Assembly: GCF_001428025.1 (NCBI RefSeq)
Contig: NZ_LMSC01000007.1
Span: forward strand, 503,117-567,116
Direction: 5' to 3'
Length of the DNA: 64,000 nucleotides
From: Phycicoccus sp. Soil748
Lineage (GTDB): Bacteria > Actinomycetota > Actinomycetes > Actinomycetales > Dermatophilaceae
Within the stretch, counting starts at the first letter, position 1, and the number at the start of each line of letters is the position of its first letter. The position numbers and the translations under genes were made by a program. The notes under the pieces are model-generated. The model saw only the letters and a list, made by a program, of their open reading frames with translations. It had not been told where the DNA came from and did no database searches. This document shows positions 55,364 through 62,980 of the stretch, piece after piece.

Positions 55364-56341
55364 TCAGGTCCTTCGTTTCGTGGTGCTGCGGATGGCGCTG
55401 GAGGCCAGGCCGGCCCCGGCGGCGGCGAGACCGGCCCCGGCGGCCAACGGCCGCAACCAGTGTCGTCCCCATCGCCCGTGCACCGCCTCGCCCGCGGGGG
55501 TCGGGGCGAGGACGTTGCCGGGGGAGTCGACGGCCTCGTCGCGGGACAGGCCGCCCGCCTTCATCAAGGGCGTCACGAGGACGTCGAAGACCGCCGGCAG
55601 CAGCCGGAACCCGGCCACGACGACCTGGTTGGCGATGCCGACCGAGGTCTCCCGGCGCGGACGCCACAGCGCCTCCACGACCGCCCGGGCCACCTTCTCC
55701 GGGGGGTCGACCGGGGGCGGGGGACGGCCGTGGCGCTTGAGGTAGGTGCCTGCCTGGAGGTAGACAGGGGTGTCGACGCCGCCCGGCCAGATGAGGCTGA
55801 CCTCGGTGCCCGGGGTGCTCCGTGCCTCGATCTGCAGGGTGCGCACGAGCCCGTGCACGCCCCACTTGGGGGTGACGTAGGAGCTCATGTAGGGCGTGCT
55901 GATCTTGCCCAGCAGGGAGCCGAGCACGACGAGGCTGCCGCCACCCGAGGCCGCGAACGAGGCCAGCGCGCAGCGGGCGACGTTCGCGGTGCCGCCCAGG
56001 GTCGTCAGGACCGCCTGGTCGAACACCTCGGGCGGCACGTCCTCGAAGCGCCCGTAGGCGAGTGCGGCGGCCGAGTGCACGACCCCGTCGAGGGCGCCGA
56101 GCTGTCGCTCGGCCTCCTCGAAGGCCGCCTCGACCGAGGCGCGGTCGCTGACGTCGGCGACGACGACGACGGCCTGCGCACCGCGCGCCTCGCACATCGC
56201 CTGCACGTCGGCCAGCGCCTGCGCCGACCGGGAGAGCAGAGCCACGGCGGCACCCTCCTCGGCCAGCATCAGGGCGGTCGCGCGCCCGATACCGCTGGAT
56301 GCCCCCGTGACCAGGACCGTCCTGCCGGTGGACTCCGTCAC
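55364..56341 (-). CDS. Short-chain dehydrogenase/reductase with C-terminal membrane-associated tail
   Basis: From GTG 56341, which overlaps the ADH stop, the protein has 325 residues. The coenzyme site is TGASSGIG and the catalytic pair is in MSSYVTPKWG (Tyr-x3-Lys). A hydrophobic Gly/Ala tail lies at about 295-318, so it may associate with membranes. The substrate is unknown. The frame continues upstream far into the ADH gene, which is a shadow. Confidence 0.88.
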   Translation of the reverse strand: MTESTGRTVLVTGASSGIGRATALMLAEEGAAVALLSRSAQALADVQAMCEARGAQAVVVVADVSDRASVEAAFEEAERQLGALDGVVHSAAALAYGRFEDVPPEVFDQAVLTTLGGTANVARCALASFAASGGGSLVVLGSLLGKISTPYMSSYVTPKWGVHGLVRTLQIEARSTPGTEVSLIWPGGVDTPVYLQAGTYLKRHGRPPPPVDPPEKVARAVVEALWRPRRETSVGIANQVVVAGFRLLPAVFDVLVTPLMKAGGLSRDEAVDSPGNVLAPTPAGEAVHGRWGRHWLRPLAAGAGLAAAGAGLASSAIRSTTKRRT

Positions 56342-57522
56342 GGCTGCAGGATCACCTTCACGCAGCCGTCCTCCTTGGCCTGGAACATCTCGTAGCCACG
56401 GGGAGCCTCGTCCAGCGGGAGCAGGTGCGTCGCCAGGTCCTCGGTGCCGAGCGGGTCCGCCGGGTCGAGCACCAGCGGCAGGATCTCGTCGACCCAGCGC
56501 TTCACGTGGCACTGGCCCATGCGCATGGTGATGCCGCGGTCGAACATCTCCATCATCGGCATCGGGTCCATCTCGCCACCGTAGACGCCACTGACCGAGA
56601 CCGTGCCGGCGCGGCGGACGGCCTTCAGGCAGGTGTTCAGAGCGTCGAGCCGGTCGATGGCCGCCCGGTCGATGAGGGGCTTGGCCAGGGCGTCGGGCAG
56701 CAACCCGACCGCGGTCTGGGCCGCCTTGGCGCCGGGGGAGCCGTGGGCCTCCATGCCCACCGCCTCGAGGACACCATCCGGTCCGCGACCACCGGTCATC
56801 TCGATCAGCGCGGAGGGCACGTCGTCGACCTCGCGCAGGTCCAGGGTCTCGATGCCGTGGCGCGCCGCGAGGGCGAGCCGCTCGGGCACGAGGTCGACCC
56901 CGATGACGCGGCCGGCGCCGAGCTGCTTGGCGATGCGGGTCGCGAACTGGCCGACGGGCCCCAGGCCGATCACGGCCAGGGTGCCCCCGGGCTCGACGTC
57001 GGCGTACTTCACACCCTGCCAGGCGGTCGGCAGGATGTCCGAGAGGTAGAGGAAGCGGGTGTCCGGCCCCTCGTCCGGCACCTTGACCGGGCCGAAATGG
57101 GCCTGCGGCACACGCAGGTACTCGGCCTGCCCGCCCGGCACCGCGCCGTACAGGCTCGTGTAGCCGAAGAGGGTCGCGCCCTTGCCCTGCTCGCGGACCT
57201 GGGTGGTCTCGCACTGGGCGTAGAAGCCGCGCTCGCACATCCAGCACGAGCCGCAGGAGATGTTGAAGGGGATGACCACGCGGTCACCGGGCTTGATGTG
57301 GGTGACCTCGGACCCGACCTCCTCGACGATGCCCATCGTCTCGTGGCCGAGGATGTCGCCCGGTGTGAGGTAGGCGCCGAGGACCTCGTAGAGGTGCAGG
57401 TCGGAGCCGCAGATGGCCGTCGACGTCACCTTGATGATCGCGTCGGTGGGTTCCTGGATCGTCGGGTCAGGGACCTCCTCGACCCGTACGTCGCGCTTGC
57501 CCTGCCACGTCAGTGCCTTCAC
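56338..57522 (-). CDS. Zinc-dependent alcohol dehydrogenase (formaldehyde-dehydrogenase-like)
   Basis: From GTG 57522 (GGGAGGA upstream) the protein has 394 residues. It has the catalytic zinc ligands (CGSDLHLYE, GHETMGIVEEVG), a structural zinc site (CGSCWMCERGFYAQC) and the Rossmann GLGPVGQFATRIAKQLGAGRVIGVD. It resembles glutathione-independent formaldehyde dehydrogenases. The substrate here is unknown. It shares overlapping ends with the SDR, so both are likely expressed together. Confidence 0.9.
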   Translation of the reverse strand: MKALTWQGKRDVRVEEVPDPTIQEPTDAIIKVTSTAICGSDLHLYEVLGAYLTPGDILGHETMGIVEEVGSEVTHIKPGDRVVIPFNISCGSCWMCERGFYAQCETTQVREQGKGATLFGYTSLYGAVPGGQAEYLRVPQAHFGPVKVPDEGPDTRFLYLSDILPTAWQGVKYADVEPGGTLAVIGLGPVGQFATRIAKQLGAGRVIGVDLVPERLALAARHGIETLDLREVDDVPSALIEMTGGRGPDGVLEAVGMEAHGSPGAKAAQTAVGLLPDALAKPLIDRAAIDRLDALNTCLKAVRRAGTVSVSGVYGGEMDPMPMMEMFDRGITMRMGQCHVKRWVDEILPLVLDPADPLGTEDLATHLLPLDEAPRGYEMFQAKEDGCVKVILQP

Positions 57523-57626
57523 GTGCGGTCCTCCCTGTCGCGGCCGCACTTCGGTGGGGGCGGCCGGCGTCTGTGGAGCCCCTGCCCCGTGGCCGCCCGT
57601 GCCAAACCCCCGCGCTGCGTGCCTCC

Positions 57627-57908
57627 CTATGTGGGGACGGACACGGTGGCCACCGGCGCCGGCGACTGCCCGAGGTGGGCCAGGAGCTCGTCGGTCGACT
57701 CGAACCGCCTGGTGCGGGGCAGGACGGACAGGTGCCAGAGGAGGTGGCTCGGCGCGTGCTGGCGCACCAGCGCCGCGACCAGGTCGTCGTGGGTGCCGGG
57801 GAAACAGGCGGCCGGGAGGTGGTCGAAGAGGTCCTCCAGCCACGCCGGCGGCGGAACCGTGCCGGGTGCCGGCGAGCAGGGGGGGCGGAGCACGGTGTTG
57901 GTGGTCAT
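57627..57908 (-). CDS. DUF2795-like small protein
   Basis: This 93-residue protein contains LPAACFPGTHDDLVAALVRQHAPSHLLWHLSVLP and a helical end ESTDELLAHLG, the pattern of the actinobacterial DUF2795 family. Function is unknown. It is separated from the ADH gene by 104 bp, and may be its own unit. Confidence 0.65.
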   Translation of the reverse strand: MTTNTVLRPPCSPAPGTVPPPAWLEDLFDHLPAACFPGTHDDLVAALVRQHAPSHLLWHLSVLPRTRRFESTDELLAHLGQSPAPVATVSVPT

Positions 57909-58151
57909 GCGGCCTCGCTCGGGTCGTCGCGCCGTGACGCGGTCCGCGCGACCCCGTCGTCGCGCGCAAGAAGGCCTCTACCCCGCATCGCCGCAGGTCA
58001 AACGGCCACGGCAGCACGCCACCCGGCCCGCGCTTTTGGAGCCGGGTGACGTGCCGAGGGCTGACTACCCGGTGACGGGACGCGGAAACGGACAGTCCGG
58101 ACGTACCGGGCGCGATGTCCCGGAAGCGGTCCGGGAAGCGTCAGACAAGCC

Positions 58152-58859
58152 TCAGGGGAGCTGGTGGCGGTGGCTGCTGTTCACCTTGTCGGCGACGTCG
58201 GCCAGCTTGGTGTTGGTGCGGGTCGAGGCGCTGCGCAGGATCTCGAAGGCCTCCTCGTCGCTCACCGAGTGGGCGGCCATGATCAGGCCCATTGCTTTGC
58301 CGATCTCGCGGTTGCTCGTCAGGCCCTTGCGGAGGTTCTCGGCGCTCGCCGTCTGCTCGGCGGCCGTCAGGGCGACCGAGGTGAAGGCCGCGAGCACGGC
58401 GCCGATGTCGGCCGACTGCTGGGTCAGGGCGCCAGGGGCGTCGGAGAAGACGTTGAACGCTGATCGGGACTCGATGCCCTGCTGGAGGCGGTAGCCGATC
58501 ATCCCCCGGACGGGAGTGCGCTCGAGCGTGAGCCGGGCCAGCTGCGGCCACGTGCAGCCGCGCGTGATGTCGGCGTCGCGCTGGACCGAGTCCTCCAGGA
58601 TGCTGTCCAGGCAGGGGCCCTCGCCGGCCTCGGTCTCCAGCTCGTCCATGGTGCGCGCCACGTCATCGCTGGCGGCTCGGCTCCGCAGCGACCGGTCCGC
58701 CTGCAAGGTCGAGATGGAGGTGTGGTCCGCGCCGGGGATGATCTCCAGCGCTTGCCGGCAGATGGCGTCGAGGACCTCCTGGGCGTCCGACCCGGCATAC
58801 ACGAGCTGGGCGAGCGCCGCGAAGGCCTCGGTGGCCTCGGGCGGGATCGTCTCGGTCAT
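58152..58859 (-). CDS. GAF and ANTAR domain regulator
   Basis: From ATG 58859 the protein has 235 residues. The GAF domain (about 25-155; GADHTSISTLQADRSL, EGPCLDSILED) is followed by an ANTAR domain (about 170-228; NLRKGLTSNREIGKAMGLIMA, DEEAFEILRSASTRTNTKLADVADKV). ANTAR proteins bind dual-hexaloop RNA structures and act as antiterminators. The ligand of the GAF domain is unknown. The start is leaderless-like (GATACT 7 nt upstream). It lies 109 bp downstream of, and on the same strand as, the hemerythrin operon. Confidence 0.92.
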   Translation of the reverse strand: MTETIPPEATEAFAALAQLVYAGSDAQEVLDAICRQALEIIPGADHTSISTLQADRSLRSRAASDDVARTMDELETEAGEGPCLDSILEDSVQRDADITRGCTWPQLARLTLERTPVRGMIGYRLQQGIESRSAFNVFSDAPGALTQQSADIGAVLAAFTSVALTAAEQTASAENLRKGLTSNREIGKAMGLIMAAHSVSDEEAFEILRSASTRTNTKLADVADKVNSSHRHQLP

Positions 58860-58866
58860 GCGCACC

Positions 58867-58872
58867 AGTATC
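58867..58872 (-). promoter_or_regulatory. -10 hexamer of the GAF-ANTAR gene
   Basis: GATACT on the minus strand lies 7 nt from ATG 58859. Confidence 0.45.
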
Positions 58873-58968
58873 GCCGCCCGCCACGGGTGTGCGCACCGGT
58901 GCCCTGGCGCGAGATGCTGGACGGCGCGTAGGGCCGTGTCCCCCCGTGGACGGGCGGTGGGCGGCGGG

Positions 58969-59586
58969 TCAGCCGGCGTCGTCCACGCGGTAGTCGATGG
59001 GCTTGCAGACGCCGCCGTTGGACTTCTCCGCGGAACAGGCGGTGAGCCCCACGTGCAGGTCCATCTCGGCCCGGACCACGAACCGGTCACCGGCGACGGA
59101 GGTCGGCGGGTCGATGTGCAGCTCGCCGCCCGGCTCGGGCCAGACGTTCATGAAGATGTTGAGCGTCGTGCCGACCTGGTCGGCGACCACCCCGAACGGC
59201 GCAAGGCCCGTCGCGAGGTTCTCCAGGCAGCTGGGGTGGTACGCGCCCTCGAACTCTGGGTAGAGCAGGTCGAAGGTCTCCTGGCTGCACGGGGTGAGCA
59301 GGAAGTCGTGCCGGCCGCAGGTGTCCTCGACGATGGTGAGCATCGGCCGGCTGCGGTTGCTGTACAGCGTGTGGCCGGTGGTGACGTAGATCGAGTTGGC
59401 GTAGTCGATGGTGCGCCCGCTCGAGAGGCGCTCGTCGTGGTCGTCGGCCGCGAAGCAGTACAGGTCGCTGACCTGCCCGCCGGTGGGGTCGATGACGGTG
59501 AGCTGCTGACCGGCGCGCAGCAGGAACCCCGTGCCCGTCTGCGGGGCCAGCGTCATCGTGCCTGCGGGTGCCTCGGTCGTGCTCAT
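58969..59586 (-). CDS. DUF1989 urea carboxylase-associated family protein
   Basis: This 205-residue protein belongs to the family linked to urea/guanidine metabolism (DUF1989): FLLRAGQQLTVIDPTGGQVSDLYCFA, TIDYANSIYVTTGHTLYSN, a cysteine-rich segment LTIVEDTCGRHDFLLTPCS and NIFMNVWPEPGGELHIDPP. Its role beside urea carboxylase is uncertain. It shares an ATGA overlap with the YqcI/YcgG gene, so the two are translationally coupled. No urea carboxylase gene is seen in this window, which makes its operon unusual. Confidence 0.85.
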   Translation of the reverse strand: MSTTEAPAGTMTLAPQTGTGFLLRAGQQLTVIDPTGGQVSDLYCFAADDHDERLSSGRTIDYANSIYVTTGHTLYSNRSRPMLTIVEDTCGRHDFLLTPCSQETFDLLYPEFEGAYHPSCLENLATGLAPFGVVADQVGTTLNIFMNVWPEPGGELHIDPPTSVAGDRFVVRAEMDLHVGLTACSAEKSNGGVCKPIDYRVDDAG

Positions 59587-60338
59587 GCCGTCTCCTCGTC
59601 GTCGAAGCTCACCGGGGCCGTCCAGCCCTCGGGGACCAGGCGGCCGGAGTACTGGCGGGCCTCCGAGCTGCGCCCGTGGTCGGCGACCATGGGGTTCACC
59701 GAGCCCTGGAGGGCCTGGTCGCGCCGTCGGATCGTGTCACGCATGCGCTCGAAGCGCTCGGACTGCCGGAGCTCCTCGAACTGCTCGTGCAGGTTGAACA
59801 CCAGCGTGGGCAGCGGCGTCCGGCGCGCGATCCGGGAGGCCGCGGGGTGCAGCCCCACGACGAAGTACGCCGTGCCGGCGAGGCTGAACGCGAAGTGCGG
59901 GTCGGCCGGATCGGGCGACACGTCCGGGTTCCACTCGGCGTCGTCCGCCTCGTGCAGCAGTCCGAGCTGCTGCCAGAGCCGTCGCTCGAACTGCGCCTCG
60001 TCGGTCGTGGAGGCGCCGCGGAACACCGCCACCAGCGAGGCGAACCCCGCCGAGCGGTCGGTGGTGGCGGCGAACGCGGTCAGGGCCTCGACCAGGGCGC
60101 TCGTCGACTCCGGGGTCGCGAGCTCGTCGAGGACCACGACCGTGGCGCGGTCGCGGTTGAACACCGACCGCGCCCCGAGGCACGGGTAGTCGGGGTGCAG
60201 CACCATCGCCTCGACCGCGGCGGTCACGTCGTCCGCGCTGCTGTCGCGGCCCTGCTCCCCGGCCAGCCGGGAGAGCAGCTCCGGCAGCTCGGGGAGTTCA
60301 GGCGCCTCGGAGGGGCGGGGGAGCTCGGTGGTGCTCAC
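59583..60338 (-). CDS. YqcI/YcgG family protein, GntA-like N-hydroxylase candidate
   Basis: This 251-residue protein has HPAASRIARR at 164-173, FNLHEQFEELR at 181-191, NPMVADHG and EARQYSGR at 226-233, which mark the YqcI/YcgG family. Characterised relatives (GntA of guanitoxin biosynthesis) are heme-dependent N-hydroxylases of guanidino compounds. By analogy it may N-hydroxylate arginine or a related guanidine; this is inference. It begins at GTG 60338, 2 bp after the hemerythrin stop, and ends in the start of the DUF1989 gene. The conserved His near 164 is a candidate heme ligand. Confidence 0.85.
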   Translation of the reverse strand: MSTTELPRPSEAPELPELPELLSRLAGEQGRDSSADDVTAAVEAMVLHPDYPCLGARSVFNRDRATVVVLDELATPESTSALVEALTAFAATTDRSAGFASLVAVFRGASTTDEAQFERRLWQQLGLLHEADDAEWNPDVSPDPADPHFAFSLAGTAYFVVGLHPAASRIARRTPLPTLVFNLHEQFEELRQSERFERMRDTIRRRDQALQGSVNPMVADHGRSSEARQYSGRLVPEGWTAPVSFDDEETA

Positions 60339-60340
60339 GC

Positions 60341-60838
60341 TCAGGACACGACCGCGTCGACGGCCTTCTTGAGGGCGCTCGGCTGGGCCGGGGACCGCGG
60401 CGCGCGCTCCTTGGCCTCGAGCAGCTGGACGCCCAGGTCCCGCAGCTGGGTGCGGCTGAGCCCGTCGCGCACCTTGGGGAACCAGTCCTGCTCCTCCTCG
60501 TCCATGTGGTGCCGGACGTTCTCGATCAGCACCGTGGTCTTGGCGGTGAAGCGCTCGTCGGAGGGCTTCATCGCCGCGAGCTCCATGACCAGGACGTCGG
60601 CGACGTGGTGCTCCTCGTAGGACTCGAGCACGTCGTCCTCGAGGTCGGGAAGCAGCCGCCGCACCTCCGGGTACATGACCTCGTTCTCGATGTAGGTGTG
60701 GACCGTCAGCAGCTCGATGACCTTGGACACGATGGAGCCCTTGCGGGACTCGGTCGTCGTCGACTTCTCGAACTCGCGGAACAGCGCGCGAACCTCCTTG
60801 TGGTCCTCGCGGAGGATGACGATGGCGTCCTGGGACAT
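60341..60838 (-). CDS. Hemerythrin-domain protein
   Basis: From ATG 60838 (AGGAGAACCC upstream) the protein has 165 residues. The diiron ligands are visible: His13 in EDHKEV, His47 and Glu51 in VHTYIENE, His77/78 in EEHHVAD, and His110/111 with Glu114/115. The protein should bind a diiron centre and carry or sense oxygen, or act in NO/peroxide handling. It is the first gene of a three-gene operon with a YqcI/YcgG protein and a DUF1989 protein. It faces a divergent sigma factor gene. Confidence 0.92.
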   Translation of the reverse strand: MSQDAIVILREDHKEVRALFREFEKSTTTESRKGSIVSKVIELLTVHTYIENEVMYPEVRRLLPDLEDDVLESYEEHHVADVLVMELAAMKPSDERFTAKTTVLIENVRHHMDEEEQDWFPKVRDGLSRTQLRDLGVQLLEAKERAPRSPAQPSALKKAVDAVVS

Positions 60839-61046
60839 GGGTTCTCCTGGGGTCACGAAATGGCCCTGTGCGGGCGGAGTGGGATCGGTGGGATGCAGGG
60901 GGCCTACCCGCTCTGGGGATGCGCCAAACGCCCCCGCGCGGGCCTTTGCAGCGGTTGCGGGTCCGGTATGGGGGTGGTTGTGTGGGTCAGGAACACGTGG
61001 TCCAGCAGCGGTGCCACCGTCTTCTCCTTCACGAGACGGGACCACC

Positions 61047-61895
61047 ATGGGAACCCTTGCACCGCCGACCACCCGGCCGAACTTCACCGCCGTCCCCACC
61101 GTCCACGAGACCACTGTCCACGAGAGCACTGTCCACGAGACCGAGCCGCACGGCCGGGCCGACGCGCTCCTGGCCGAGGCGCAGGACTGCGCGGACCGCG
61201 ACACGGCCCTCCGGCTGCGCCAGCAGGCTGTCGTCCTGACCCTCGACCTCGCCGACCGCATCGCCCGGCGCTACGCCGGCCGGGGCATCGACCTCGAGGA
61301 CCTGGTCCAGGTCGGCCGGATGGCGTTGGTCAAGGCCGCGAACGGGTACCGCACCGGCTGCGGGCACGGCTTCGTGGCCTACGCGGGACCCACCATCGCC
61401 GGCGAGATCAAGCGTCATTTCCGCGACTGCGGCTGGGCCGTGCGACCGCCCCGCCGTCTTCAGGAGGTCAGGGCCGACCTGTCCTCAGAGCAGGAGCGGC
61501 TCACCCACGACCTGCACCGCGACCCGACCACCGCCGAGCTCGCCGAGGCGCTCGGCGTGGCCCCTGAGGAGGTCGTCCGCGCGCGTGAGTGCAGCGCCGC
61601 GTACCGCGCGGTGTCCCTCGACCTGCCGGTCGACCACGACAGCCACCCGGTGGAGGTCGTGGCGCGCGAGAGCCTGGACATCGACCGGATGCTGCGAGTG
61701 GACTCGGTGCTGCACGCCCTGCACGCGCTGACCGAGCGGGAGCGCCGCATCGTGCACCTGCGCTTCGTCGAGGACCGCACGCAGTCGGAGATCGGCGAGG
61801 TGCTGGGGGTCAGCCAGATGCAGGTGTCGAGGCTGCTCAGCTCGATCCTCGCCAAGCTGCGGCACGGCCTCGACGAGACCGAGCGCGCGGCCTGA
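61047..61895 (+). CDS. SigB/SigF-type RNA polymerase sigma factor
   Basis: From ATG 61047 the protein has 282 residues. Sigma regions 2 (RRYAGRGIDLEDLVQVGRMALVKAANGY), 3 (LHRDPTTAELAEALGVAPEEVV) and 4 (TERERRIVHLRFVEDRTQSEIGEVLGVSQMQVSRLL) are present, so it is a stress or sporulation-type group 3 factor. The N-terminus holds three tandem pentapeptides of THE-T/S type (TVHET, TVHES, TVHET). The frame is open further upstream, but ATG 61047 is the first start near the sigma core. No anti-sigma gene is next to it. It is divergent from the hemerythrin operon. Confidence 0.88.
   Translation: MGTLAPPTTRPNFTAVPTVHETTVHESTVHETEPHGRADALLAEAQDCADRDTALRLRQQAVVLTLDLADRIARRYAGRGIDLEDLVQVGRMALVKAANGYRTGCGHGFVAYAGPTIAGEIKRHFRDCGWAVRPPRRLQEVRADLSSEQERLTHDLHRDPTTAELAEALGVAPEEVVRARECSAAYRAVSLDLPVDHDSHPVEVVARESLDIDRMLRVDSVLHALHALTERERRIVHLRFVEDRTQSEIGEVLGVSQMQVSRLLSSILAKLRHGLDETERAA
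61098..61142 (+). repeat. Three tandem 15-bp repeats inside the sigma factor gene
   Basis: Units 61098-61112, 61113-61127 and 61128-61142 encode TVHE(T/S). They are in phase, so repeat-number changes would keep the frame. Confidence 0.85.
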
Positions 61896-61944
61896 CGTTT
61901 GGGCCGACAGCCGCCGGGGCACGGTGGTCGCAAGGAGGTTGACC

Positions 61945-62178
61945 ATGATCATGCACGACTCCCATCTGCGCCCCGACGGGACCACCTTCCCGCCGGTGAC
62001 GCCCGACCCGCCCCCGCCGCCCGGCTACCGGTCTCCGGAGGTGGGCGACGCGCTTCCCGGGGAGGAGCCTGCCGCGTCGGACGAACCTGCCGCCGCGGAG
62101 GAGGCAGCCGACGAGGAGTCGGGCGCGCAGCCCCGCGAACGCACCGACGAGCCGGAGGCCGAGGAGCCGCCGGACTGA
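61945..62178 (+). CDS. Small acidic proline-rich hypothetical protein
   Basis: This 77-residue protein has AAGGAGG at a good distance from ATG 61945. It opens MIMHDSHLRPDG, carries PVTPDPPPPPGY, and then a Glu/Asp/Ala-rich tail. It has no signal or membrane segment. It follows the sigma factor by 49 bp, with no clear promoter between. No family is recognised. Confidence 0.7.
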   Translation: MIMHDSHLRPDGTTFPPVTPDPPPPPGYRSPEVGDALPGEEPAASDEPAAAEEAADEESGAQPRERTDEPEAEEPPD

Positions 62179-62217
62179 CCCCGTGCCTGTCCGGCGGGCT
62201 GTTTCACGAGGGTTGGA

Positions 62218-62236
62218 ATACACCCCCAGGGGGTAT
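62218..62236 (+). promoter_or_regulatory. CsoR-like palindrome before the DUF4396 gene
   Basis: ATAC-A-CCCCC-A-GGGGGTAT (62218-62236) is a near-perfect palindrome matching the TACCCC/GGGGTA type of box used by copper-sensing CsoR repressors. Its right arm overlaps the TATGGT -10 hexamer (62234-62239), as expected for a repressor site. Confidence 0.6.
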
Positions 62237-62249
62237 GGTTGGACACGCC

Positions 62250-62726
62250 ATGAGCGACTCAACGCACGCGCACCCCAACGGACTCACCGGCGTCTCCTGG
62301 CAGCAGGCCATGGCCGCGACCCTCCACTGCCTCACCGGCTGTGCCATCGGTGAGGTCCTCGGCATGGTCGTCGGGACGGCGTTCGGTCTGCACAACCTGG
62401 CGACCGTGGTGCTGTCCGTGGCGCTCGCCTTCGTCTTCGGCTACAGCCTGACCATGCGGTCGGTCCTGCGGTCGGGGCTCGACCTGCGGGCCGCGTTCGG
62501 GGTGGCGCTCGCCGCCGACACCGTGTCCATCGTCGTGATGGAGGTCGTCGACAACGGGTTCATGCTCGTCGTGCCCGGCGCCCTCGACGCCGGCCTCGCG
62601 ACGACGCTGTTCTGGGTGTCGCTGGTCGTGTCCCTGGCCCTGGCCTTCGTGGTGACCGTGCCCGTGAACCGCTGGCTGATGTCCCGCGGCAGGGGCCACG
62701 CCGTGGTGCACGCCCACCACCACTGA
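62250..62726 (+). CDS. DUF4396 membrane protein (putative metal-related)
   Basis: This 158-residue protein has an MSDSTHAHPN start, four membrane helices and the family motif ATLHCLTGCAIGE (His26, Cys27, Cys31), plus a His-rich tail (HAVVHAHHH). These His/Cys positions could bind copper or another metal. The upstream CsoR-like operator fits a copper-induced gene. Start ATG 62250 lies 10 nt after the TATGGT -10. The reaction is unknown. Confidence 0.82.
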   Translation: MSDSTHAHPNGLTGVSWQQAMAATLHCLTGCAIGEVLGMVVGTAFGLHNLATVVLSVALAFVFGYSLTMRSVLRSGLDLRAAFGVALAADTVSIVVMEVVDNGFMLVVPGALDAGLATTLFWVSLVVSLALAFVVTVPVNRWLMSRGRGHAVVHAHHH

Positions 62727-62798
62727 CCTGCAACCCGGTGCCGGGTCGTCAGCCCCTGCCCCGGAGTGGGCCACCGCCCCGGAGCGGGGGCGCTGCGC

Positions 62799-62804
62799 TA
62801 CCGT
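62799..62804 (+). promoter_or_regulatory. -10 hexamer of the leuS leader
   Basis: TACCGT ends 7 nt before ATG 62812, so the leader peptide is probably leaderless. Confidence 0.45.
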
Positions 62805-62811
62805 AGGGGCC

Positions 62812-62838
62812 ATGGCACGGCAGCTCCTCCTTCCCTAG
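62812..62838 (+). CDS. leuS leader peptide (MARQLLLP)
   Basis: An 8-residue ORF reads Met-Ala-Arg-Gln-Leu-Leu-Leu-Pro. The three consecutive leucine codons (CTC CTC CTT) include the CTT codon, which is rare in this GC-rich genome. A promoter hexamer lies upstream, and hairpins and then leuS follow. It fits a leucyl-tRNA-responsive transcription attenuator. That it is translated is inferred. Confidence 0.6.
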   Translation: MARQLLLP

Positions 62839-62897
62839 CCGCGTCGGCCCCCGGACCACCGAGGCCGCCGCGGCCAGCCCCTCCCGCGCGAGGGGCT
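62838..62897 (+). promoter_or_regulatory. Attenuator hairpins of the leuS leader
   Basis: Stem 1 pairs 62838-62849 with 62863-62874 (11 of 12 bp). Stem 2, terminator-like, pairs 62876-62883 with 62890-62897 (8 bp, 6-nt loop) and is followed by TTG. A ribosome stalled on the Leu codons would cover the start of stem 1. A separate antiterminator pairing is not fully resolved. Confidence 0.5.
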
Positions 62898-62980
62898 TTG
62901 TCATGAGCAGGCCCGGCCGGTGGACCGGCCCGGCGAGAGCAGCCACCGTCCGCCACGACGCACGACGACCCGAGGACACC

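Noticed and set aside
55364-57247. 627-residue minus-strand frame combining the SDR with the ADH region
   Set aside because: The upstream part is an out-of-frame reading of the ADH gene; the SDR starts at 56341.
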